From contig JAHLLU010000025.1 in the NCBI GenBank assembly GCA_020444005.1, positions 1 to 12,173 of the forward strand: DNA of 12,173 nt. The letters run 5' to 3'. This document shows, piece after piece, positions 7,700-12,173 of the stretch (positions are counted from its first letter, which is position 1; every line of letters starts with the position of its first letter). The notes under the pieces were generated by a model. That model did no database searches, was not told the origin of the DNA, and saw nothing but the letters and a program-made list of their open reading frames with translations. The position numbers and the translations under genes were made by a program. Source of the DNA: an archaeon (GTDB lineage: Archaea; Thermoproteota; Bathyarchaeia; TCS64).

Positions 7700-8005
7700 T
7701 TAACCGAAGAGAGCGCCGAGTCCCTGTAGGTCCTCTTCCTCTTCTGGTTCCTCTTCCTTAGCCTCTTCTTCAGGGGCTGCTTCTTCCTCAGCTGCTGCTG
7801 GAGCTGCTGCTGCGGCGGCACCTGCTGTAAAGACAGGTGCTTTGAGAGCTTCATCGATATCAACATCTGCAAGGGCGGCACATAACGCCTTGACTCTACT
7901 AGAGTCTGCGCTAACGCCAGCCGCTGTGAGTGTGTTTGTAACTGCGTCTTCACTGATCTCTTTTCCTGCGCTGTGAAGGAGCATAGCGGCATACATGTAT
8001 TCCAT
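7700..8005 (-). CDS. rpl12: Ribosomal stalk protein P1/L12 (archaeal type)
   Basis: This 101-residue protein forms the dimers of the large-subunit stalk that recruit translation factors. The N-terminal dimerisation domain runs from [20 protein letters not shown] to about residue 60 ([10 protein letters not shown]). It is followed by an Ala/Glu-rich flexible hinge (about 62-92) and the factor-binding tail ending GLGALFG, as in all archaeal and eukaryotic P1/P2 proteins. ATG at 8005 has GAGGT eight bases upstream. In most archaea this gene closes an L11-L1-L10-L12 operon. Here the gene before it on the chromosome is a plus-strand amidase, so rpl12 stands apart with its own promoter. alaS follows on the same strand about 200 bases downstream. 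Confidence 0.96.
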   Translation of the reverse strand: MEYMYAAMLLHSAGKEISEDAVTNTLTAAGVSADSSRVKALCAALADVDIDEALKAPVFTAGAAAAAAPAAAEEEAAPEEEAKEEEPEEEEDLQGLGALFG

Positions 8006-8065
8006 TTTTCTTTACCTCAATTGATAGTCCATTCTATCTAACTGCTAACATACAACCACAGAGCC

Positions 8066-8075
8066 TATTTTTATT
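8066..8075 (-). promoter_or_regulatory. Putative TATA element of rpl12
   Basis: The minus strand reads AATAAAAATA, about 65 bases before the rpl12 ATG. It predicts a leader of around 40 bases ending in the GAGGT ribosome site. Two copies of ACAGAGC (plus-strand 8058-8064 and 8088-8094) flank it exactly 30 bases apart. The element lies in the 142-base gap shared with the divergent amidase gene. Confidence 0.35.
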
Positions 8076-8147
8076 CTTATCGTTTTTACAGAGCACAGCC
8101 ACGATACCGTTAAACCAAATGAAACAAGATAATCAAAATAGATTATT

Positions 8148-9071
8148 ATGGTGAAAAGGATAGAGAAAAAACCCCAAGATAAGCTCACCGCAACGGGAAA
8201 CAGTACGTTAAATCCGTTCACAGAGCCCATAGCTTTTGTGGAACCCGGTGAAGAAATTGAGGTTTCAACGTGGGATGCTTATGGTGGAATAATTAGCCCT
8301 ACCCGTACTTTTCAAGAAGCAGTTGATATGGGACTCGCGGGGGCGCTTAACCCAGTTACAGGGCCCATCTATATTAGAGGCGCAGAGCCCGGTGATACCC
8401 TTGTTGTAGAAATACTTGATATAGAATTGCCTGAATGGGGCGGCTCAAGTATAATCCCGGGATTCGGTGCATTGGAGGGCTGGCTGAACCTTATGGAGCC
8501 AAGGACAAAGATCAGCTACATCGAAGACGACAAGATCACGTATGAAACAGACCACGGTAAAACCATAGAGCTGGAAACTGAACCATTCATAGGAACCATA
8601 GGCGTAAGCCCAGCCTACGAAGCAATACAGACTCTTGCCCCGGGACCACACGGTGGAAACATGGATTGCCCCGATATCAGACCCGGAAACACATTGTATC
8701 TGCCTGTAACCCAGAAAGGAGCATTATTTGGGCTAGGAGATGTTCACGCTATTCAAGGAGACGGAGAGATATGTGGCACAGCTGTGGAGATTGGTGCAGT
8801 AGTAAGCCTCAGGTTCAATGTGTTGAAGAAGACTATTGCTTGGCCGAGAGTTGAGTCCGATGATATGATCATGACTGTATGCAGTGCTAGACCTTTAGAG
8901 GATGCCGCTAGGCTAGCCTACCGTGAATTGATCAACTGGATGGTCAGTGATTATGGCTGGGACCGGGATGACGCGTATATGTTTCTAAGTCTAGCGGTCA
9001 AGGCGAGGATCGCTCAGATAGTTGATCCACTATACACTGTTGTTGCGAAGATATCAAAGAAGTATCTCTAG
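8148..9071 (+). CDS. Acetamidase/formamidase family hydrolase
   Basis: The 307-residue protein matches the FmdA/AmdA family, cytosolic enzymes that split short-chain amides such as formamide or acetamide to ammonia and the acid. Visible marks are EPGEEIEVSTWDAYGG (32-47), NPVTGPIYIRGAEPGDTLVVEI (68-89), FIGTIGVSP, PGPHGGNMD (165-173), GDVHAIQGDGEICGTAVEI (197-215) and the C-terminal helices around DAYMFLSL. Length and motif order are normal for the archaeal and short bacterial forms. No clear ribosome site precedes the ATG. The true substrate cannot be read from sequence, and no amide transporter or urea/nitrile gene is nearby. It is divergent from rpl12 and convergent with the Cys4 gene, with both stop codons sharing CTAG at 9068-9071, so it is probably transcribed alone. 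Confidence 0.92.
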   Translation: MVKRIEKKPQDKLTATGNSTLNPFTEPIAFVEPGEEIEVSTWDAYGGIISPTRTFQEAVDMGLAGALNPVTGPIYIRGAEPGDTLVVEILDIELPEWGGSSIIPGFGALEGWLNLMEPRTKISYIEDDKITYETDHGKTIELETEPFIGTIGVSPAYEAIQTLAPGPHGGNMDCPDIRPGNTLYLPVTQKGALFGLGDVHAIQGDGEICGTAVEIGAVVSLRFNVLKKTIAWPRVESDDMIMTVCSARPLEDAARLAYRELINWMVSDYGWDRDDAYMFLSLAVKARIAQIVDPLYTVVAKISKKYL

Positions 9072-9796
9072 CCATGGATATGCCTCACTGCACTATCCCA
9101 TTTCTCGTTTTTCTGAAGAATCTCATAAACGCGCATCATCTCAGCTTCATAGGTTTCAAACTCTTCATCCACATCAAGAACCATCAAGGCTATCTTGTTC
9201 TTCTCCCCGGCGATTCCCGCGATCTTGTATTCCCCGGCTCTTAGCCTAATATCTGAGGCGTTTTTCTTCTCCGCCATCTTAAAAATCGAGTTAATCACCT
9301 TATCCGTGATTGTGTCAGGAAGCTCCCAGTTTTCAGGAGCCGTAAAAACCTGTTTTCTAATAAAAGATTTTACAATCACAGCAACTCGCACCAATTTAGG
9401 TGCAGGACGAATTTCTTGTGGCAGGTCCTCTACATCCTCTATACTGAGCTTGGGTTTTTCACCGATGAGACTCTCAACCTGCTCCTTACGCCGCCTAATA
9501 TACTCCAGAGGATCGATCTTGTCCTCCTTCAATAGTTGATCAATTTCCTTAAGCTTATCATTAATCACGGCGCTACCATCATTTTCTATTGCCGGTAATG
9601 ATACTCGACGTCCTTCTTGCTGTGGTGGTTGTTGATAACTGGATGCCATCTGAGCGCCTTGGAGCTGCTGCTTCTTTATTGCTACCTCTGTTTTCCATGC
9701 TTCTATACAGATTTGGCATGTCTGGAATGGAACCTGTGTGGCTTGGAACGGGCATATCCGTTCTTTAACGAAGATACATCGTTTTTGTTTACTCAC
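9068..9796 (-). CDS. Conserved-looking Cys4 protein with SHOCT-like hairpin, function unknown
   Basis: I do not recognise this 242-residue protein. It has three visible parts. Residues 1-36 hold four cysteines (C7, C15, C27, C30) in CIFVKERICPF and FQTCQICIEAW, likely a zinc or Fe-S site. After a Gln/Pro-rich linker (41-63), residues 80-111 (KLKEIDQLLKEDKIDPLEYIRRRKEQVESL) resemble a SHOCT helical hairpin. Residues 133-230 alternate strand (VRVAVIVKSFI), helix, strands (DIRLRAGEYKIAGI, KIALMVLDV) and helix (ETYEAEMMRVYEIL), a possible longin/roadblock-like fold. No membrane span or signal peptide is seen. GTG at 9796 is well supported by GGAGG seven bases upstream. It faces the rps19e operon across a shared 212-base region. 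A regulatory or adaptor role is possible but only inferred. Confidence 0.85.
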   Translation of the reverse strand: MSKQKRCIFVKERICPFQATQVPFQTCQICIEAWKTEVAIKKQQLQGAQMASSYQQPPQQEGRRVSLPAIENDGSAVINDKLKEIDQLLKEDKIDPLEYIRRRKEQVESLIGEKPKLSIEDVEDLPQEIRPAPKLVRVAVIVKSFIRKQVFTAPENWELPDTITDKVINSIFKMAEKKNASDIRLRAGEYKIAGIAGEKNKIALMVLDVDEEFETYEAEMMRVYEILQKNEKWDSAVRHIHG

Positions 9797-9876
9797 AGGG
9801 GTTCCTCCATGTCCATTGGTATCAGAATAAAGACTTGGTTCTTAAATTCATAAGTTTCTATTCTAGGCACGGTCAC
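9793..9876 (-). CDS. Possible 27-codon ORF coupled to the Cys4 gene
   Basis: An open frame from GTG at 9876 encodes about 27 residues (from MTVPRIETYEFKNQ to MDMEEPL). Its stop overlaps the GTG start of the Cys4 gene in a GTGA of four bases, the typical arrangement of translationally coupled genes. The GGAGG of the larger gene lies inside it. No ribosome site is visible for the small frame, and GTG at 9870 is an alternative. At this length it could easily be chance, and I know no matching family. Confidence 0.22.
   Translation of the reverse strand: MTVPRIETYEFKNQVFILIPMDMEEPL
9804..9808 (-). promoter_or_regulatory. Strong Shine-Dalgarno site of the Cys4 gene
   Basis: GGAGG on the minus strand lies seven bases before GTG at 9796. 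This is the clearest ribosome site in the window and fixes the start of the 242-residue protein. Confidence 0.7.
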
Positions 9877-9903
9877 TAAAACAGCTACTCAAATCATGAA
9901 AAC

Positions 9904-9970
9904 CAGGAACAGAATATGACGTCTCAAGAGTTATTGTCGATTTTTAGATAACTTTTTTATCTTGTTCCTG
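9904..9970. promoter_or_regulatory. Shared upstream region with two inverted repeats
   Basis: CAGGAAC (9904-9910) and GTTCCTG (9964-9970) form 7-bp inverted arms 53 bases apart. Near the right end lies a second, tighter inverted repeat, AGATAA (9946-9951) and TTATCT (9957-9962), over the TATA-like T run. Both sit between the divergent Cys4 gene and the rps19e operon, where an operator could act on both. The arms are short, so chance is not excluded. Confidence 0.35.
9953..9960 (+). promoter_or_regulatory. Putative TATA box of the rps19e operon
   Basis: TTTTTTAT on the plus strand predicts a start near 9983, about 70 bases before the preferred rps19e ATG. A second TATA-like stretch, ATGTATATAT (10001-10010), would give a start near 10030 and a leader of about 24 bases. 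Either could serve the operon. Confidence 0.4.
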
Positions 9971-10053
9971 TGGTTAAGAGTTGCTGAACCAGACAGGACT
10001 ATGTATATATGTCAGTACCTGTAATGGTTCAAACACATCTGGGAAGAAGAAAA

Positions 10054-10509
10054 ATGACAACGGCATACGATGTACCAGCAGACGTACTAATCAACAGTCT
10101 CTCTGGTTACTTGAAAGAGAACATTCGAGAGATCCAGCCCCCTGAATGGGCGGGCTATGTGAAGACTGGGAGCCACGCTGAAAGAGTACCCCAGAACCCC
10201 GACTGGTGGTATGTAAGGAGCGCAAGCATGCTCAGAAAACTATACATAAATGGGCCAGTAGGTGTCAGCAAGCTTAGAAAAGACTACGGCGGAAGAAAGA
10301 GGCGTGGCGTAAGACCCGCACACTTCGCAAAAGCTGGCGGTAACATCATCAGGACAATCCTGCAGCAACTAGAGCAGGCAGGTTTAGCGCAGAAAGAGGG
10401 AATCAAGGGAAGAACCGTAACAGGAAAAGGCAGAAGCCTACTTGACGCGATGTCAACCCAGCTAAAGCGCGACCTAGACAGAGAAAAACCCGAACTTCAA
10501 AATTATTAA
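10054..10509 (+). CDS. rps19e: Ribosomal protein S19e (eS19)
   Basis: This small-subunit ribosomal protein is found in archaea and eukaryotes. From ATG at 10054 it has 151 residues, the usual archaeal length, starting MTTAYDVPADVLIN. It carries the family marks IQPPEWAGYVKTG, NPDWWYVRSASMLRKLY, GPVGVSKLRKDYGGRKRRG, AKAGGNIIRTILQQLEQAG and GRTVTGKGRSLLD. An in-frame ATG at 10009 would add 15 residues (MSVPVMVQTHLGRRK) not seen in the family, though it cannot be excluded; neither start has a convincing ribosome site. It is the first gene of the plus-strand operon, ten bases before pdcd5. Confidence 0.96.
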   Translation: MTTAYDVPADVLINSLSGYLKENIREIQPPEWAGYVKTGSHAERVPQNPDWWYVRSASMLRKLYINGPVGVSKLRKDYGGRKRRGVRPAHFAKAGGNIIRTILQQLEQAGLAQKEGIKGRTVTGKGRSLLDAMSTQLKRDLDREKPELQNY

Positions 10510-10519
10510 GTGAAATCAA

Positions 10520-10870
10520 ATGTCTTCAGACGAGGATCTAGCAGAAATAAGGAAACGCCGAATGGCAGAACTGCAAGCCCAACGTGGGCAGCAAGAGCAT
10601 GCAGCGGAAGCGCAAGCACAAGCTCAGGCTGAAGCAGAAGCCCAGAAGCAAGCCCTTATGCGCAAGATTCTCACACCTGAAGCACGGCAGAGGCTCCAGA
10701 ACGTGAAGCTGGTTCGACCAGACTTCGCGGCTCAGATGGAAATACAGCTACTCCAGCTGGCTCAATCTGGGAGAGTGCCTTTGCCCATAACCGATGATCT
10801 TCTCAGAAAATTGCTTGAACAGATCCAGAGTCAGCAGACCAAGAGAGACATCAGTATAAGGAGAGTATAA
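10520..10870 (+). CDS. PDCD5-family DNA-binding protein
   Basis: This 116-residue protein is the archaeal homologue of eukaryotic PDCD5/TFAR19. It starts with a charged helix ([18 protein letters not shown]) followed by a low-complexity Ala/Gln/Glu helix (about 28-44). The compact helical core then holds [35 protein letters not shown] and [15 protein letters not shown], the family signature, and the basic end is KRDISIRRV. Archaeal members bind DNA, and eukaryotic ones interact with the chaperonin CCT. Both roles are family knowledge and neither is shown here. It lies between rps19e and rpl39e, its usual place in archaea, and is clearly in the same operon. A short GTGA seven bases before the ATG may act as a weak ribosome site. 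Confidence 0.94.
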   Translation: MSSDEDLAEIRKRRMAELQAQRGQQEHAAEAQAQAQAEAEAQKQALMRKILTPEARQRLQNVKLVRPDFAAQMEIQLLQLAQSGRVPLPITDDLLRKLLEQIQSQQTKRDISIRRV

Positions 10871-10875
10871 GAAAA

Positions 10876-11034
10876 ATGGCTAGAAACAAACATTTGGCTT
10901 ACAAGCTACGTCTTGCGAAAGCAGGCAAGGCGAAGAAATCAGTGCCCGCATGGATTATCGCTAAGACTAAGGGCGAGATCAGGTGGAGCCCACAGAGTAG
11001 ACGCAACTGGCGAAACAGGAAACTAAAAGCATAG
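10876..11034 (+). CDS. rpl39e: Ribosomal protein L39e (eL39)
   Basis: This 52-residue, very basic protein lines the exit tunnel of the large subunit. It reads MARNKHLAYKLRLAKAGKAK, then SVPAWIIAKTKGEIRWSPQSR, and ends NWRNRKLKA, with the conserved PAWI and the RRNWR motif of the family. The length is normal (about 50-52). It starts five bases after the pdcd5 stop, and AGGAGAG a little upstream overlaps the end of that gene. Its own stop codon overlaps the GGAG ribosome site of rpl31e. Confidence 0.96.
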   Translation: MARNKHLAYKLRLAKAGKAKKSVPAWIIAKTKGEIRWSPQSRRNWRNRKLKA

Positions 11035-11047
11035 GAGAGAAATACGC

Positions 11048-11305
11048 ATGTCTGAAATGGAAAGAATCTATACAGTGCCTCTGGGAAGAGCTTGGATTGC
11101 CCAGAAATTCCGTAGGGCAGAGAAAGCCATGTTTGTGCTCAGGCAGTTTACTGAGCGCCACATGAAGCCCACAGAGATTATCATAGACCCAAGTGTCAAT
11201 GAGGCTGTCTGGGCAAGAGGAATCAAGAACCCTCCGAGAAAGATCCGTGTCAAAATGACAAAAGACGGTGACGGTGTAGTAACCGTTGAACTCGCGGAGG
11301 CTTAA
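11048..11305 (+). CDS. rpl31e: Ribosomal protein L31e (eL31)
   Basis: This 85-residue large-subunit protein sits near the exit tunnel. It shows MERIYTVPLGRAWIAQKFRRAEKAM, then FTERHMKPTEIIIDPSVNEAVWARGIKNPPRKIRVKMTK and a short acidic end, matching archaeal L31e in length and motifs. ATG at 11048 has GGAG about ten bases upstream, overlapping the rpl39e stop. In many archaea the next gene is aIF6; here rplX begins just two bases after the stop. A GGAGG within the last codons serves rplX. Confidence 0.96.
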   Translation: MSEMERIYTVPLGRAWIAQKFRRAEKAMFVLRQFTERHMKPTEIIIDPSVNEAVWARGIKNPPRKIRVKMTKDGDGVVTVELAEA

Positions 11306-11307
11306 GG

Positions 11308-11505
11308 ATGAGCACTAAACTTTACAGGATTCAGGGCGAGATCATGAAGCAGCACTTCTTCGAGCCACTGACATTCAATCTACTAATCTCCGCCGCAAAA
11401 GAGGAGCATGCATTGGAGCGTGTTTACGCGGAGCTAGGCAGCCGCCACAGAGCAAAGCGCCACGAGATTACCATCGAAAGTGTCTCTGAAGAAGAGGAAG
11501 AGTAA
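11308..11505 (+). CDS. rplX: Ribosomal protein LX (L18a/eL20 type)
   Basis: This 65-residue archaeal protein corresponds to one half of eukaryotic L18a (eL20). It reads KLYRIQGEIMKQHFFEPLTF, then SAAKEEHALERVYAELGSRHRAKRHEITIESVSEEEEE, with the family's YRIQGEI, the E-RVYAELGS-H-A-R helix and the I-I-V end. The length is normal, and the acidic tail is common. GGAGG eight bases before the ATG lies inside rpl31e. pfdA starts one base after its stop. Confidence 0.94.
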   Translation: MSTKLYRIQGEIMKQHFFEPLTFNLLISAAKEEHALERVYAELGSRHRAKRHEITIESVSEEEEE

Positions 11506-11506
11506 G

Positions 11507-11959
11507 ATGTCTCAAGGTCTTCAGCAGAAAGAGAACCAGTTAAGGCAGCTGGTGACCGAGATGCGGATGATGGAGGGAACGGTTAACACCCTTCAACAGA
11601 GGCTTCAAGTTGTACTAGCTTCGGTCTCCGAGCTACGAGTAGCAAAACAATCACTAGAAGACCTGAAAAACATCAAATCAGGAAACAACCTCCTCGTACC
11701 CGTAGGAGGAGCAGCTTTTATCAACGCCACCCTAGGTGAACTGGATAAAATAGTCATGGGAATAGGCGCTGATGTATCGGTCGAGATGACCTATGAGGAC
11801 GCTCTTAAGGACGTAAATGAGCGACTAGAAGAGATGGAGAAAGCCCAAGGCTCGATAGAGCAACAGCTTGGCCAGATAATGGCACAGCTTGAATCTCATC
11901 AAGCAATGGCGGAGAACTTATCCGCCAATATTCAGCAAGGGGTTCAGGGATCCATCTAA
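11507..11959 (+). CDS. pfdA: Prefoldin subunit alpha
   Basis: This 150-residue protein is the alpha subunit of the hexameric archaeal chaperone prefoldin (GimC), which holds unfolded proteins for the thermosome. Two long coiled coils (about 1-48 and 100-145, rich in Gln, Glu and Leu) flank the beta-hairpin region NNLLVPVGGAAFINATLGELDKIVMGIGADVSVEMTYEDA. That region has the family's P-G-G-A-F and V-G-G-V patterns. I chose ATG at 11507, just after the rplX stop and nine bases after GAGG; an earlier ATG at 11480 would overlap the rplX acidic tail and add nine residues unlike the family. The last base of its stop is the first base of the ftsY start (TAATG). Confidence 0.95.
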   Translation: MSQGLQQKENQLRQLVTEMRMMEGTVNTLQQRLQVVLASVSELRVAKQSLEDLKNIKSGNNLLVPVGGAAFINATLGELDKIVMGIGADVSVEMTYEDALKDVNERLEEMEKAQGSIEQQLGQIMAQLESHQAMAENLSANIQQGVQGSI

Positions 11960-12173
11960 TGTTCGAAAAGCTCAGAAACGGACTCAAAGGCATCGTAAAA
12001 AAAATTAGTAACACCGGTTTTACAGAGAAAGACCTTGAACCCATTCTATGGGACCTACAGATGCAGCTGATTGGAAACGATGTAAGCGTCGAGGTAGCTG
12101 AAAAAGTATGTACAGAGCTTAAGGAACGTTTGATCGGATCAGAGGCTCCAAGATTCGGAGATAAGAGCGATGT
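11959..12173 (+). CDS. ftsY: FtsY, SRP receptor GTPase, N-terminal fragment
   Basis: The first 71 codons of this gene are present before the right edge. The protein begins MFEKLRNGLKGIVKKIS, then TEKDLEPILWDLQMQLIGND, VSVEVAEKVCTELKERLIG and APRFGDKSD. This is the four-helix N domain of FtsY, the membrane-associated GTPase that docks SRP54 with its ribosome. The long acidic A domain of many bacterial and some archaeal FtsY proteins is absent. SRP54 has a similar N domain but normally starts differently (the LDKL type) and is not placed after prefoldin alpha. The order pfdA-ftsY is common in archaea and supports the call. The GTPase G domain lies outside the window. Confidence 0.93.
   Translation, partial: MFEKLRNGLKGIVKKISNTGFTEKDLEPILWDLQMQLIGNDVSVEVAEKVCTELKERLIGSEAPRFGDKSD

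Noticed and set aside
10009..10053. A 15-residue N-terminal extension of S19e from ATG at 10009
   Set aside because: The family starts at the MTTAYDVP position, the 151-residue form has the usual length, and the extension has no ribosome site. It is mentioned as an alternative only.
1..12173. Searched for CRISPR arrays, insertion sequences, integrase sites, toxin-antitoxin or defence genes
   Set aside because: No regularly spaced repeats, terminal inverted repeats, transposase or defence-type proteins were seen. The window is mainly housekeeping genes.

Overview
The window is a piece of an archaeal chromosome; nothing in it looks viral, plasmid-borne or transposon-like. The evidence for archaea is strong. 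There are eukaryote/archaea-type ribosomal proteins (eS19, eL39, eL31, LX/eL20, P1/L12), PDCD5, prefoldin alpha, an archaeal-type leucyl-tRNA synthetase, Kae1 followed by Bud32 (KEOPS), and an FtsY that starts directly at its N domain. The phylum cannot be fixed by eye. Separate kae1 and bud32 genes and the form of leuS would fit a TACK- or Asgard-like lineage, but this is inference.

Layout. (1) 1-1029, minus strand: kae1 followed by overlapping bud32, which is cut by the window edge; together they encode two subunits of the tRNA t6A-modifying complex. (2) 1114-1758, plus strand: a zinc-ribbon protein of unknown function with a possible PH-like domain. It is followed by 231 bases without a gene, holding a hairpin, a long G tract and the oligo-T terminators of leuS. 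(3) 1990-8005, minus strand: in transcription order rpl12, alaS, a DedA/VTT-type membrane protein and leuS, with gaps of about 100-200 bases, so probably several promoters. (4) 8148-9071, plus strand: an acetamidase/formamidase-family enzyme, meeting tail to tail with (5) 9068-9796, minus strand: an unrecognised Cys4 protein with a SHOCT-like helical hairpin and an alpha/beta C-terminal domain. (6) 10054 to the right end, plus strand: the tight archaeal operon rps19e, pdcd5, rpl39e, rpl31e, rplX, pfdA and ftsY (cut by the edge).

Most genes serve translation and nascent-protein handling: tRNA modification, tRNA charging, ribosome stalk, 60S-type proteins, chaperone and SRP receptor. Two points stand out. 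First, alaS sits directly after rpl12 but encodes a short, bacterial-style AlaRS with an extra cysteine cluster and no C-Ala domain, which suggests replacement of the archaeal gene. Second, the aIF6 gene commonly found between rpl31e and rplX is absent; only two bases separate those genes. Several minus-strand genes appear to start at GTG or TTG. No tRNA, rRNA, CRISPR array, insertion sequence or origin was seen. No gap without a gene exceeds 300 bases.
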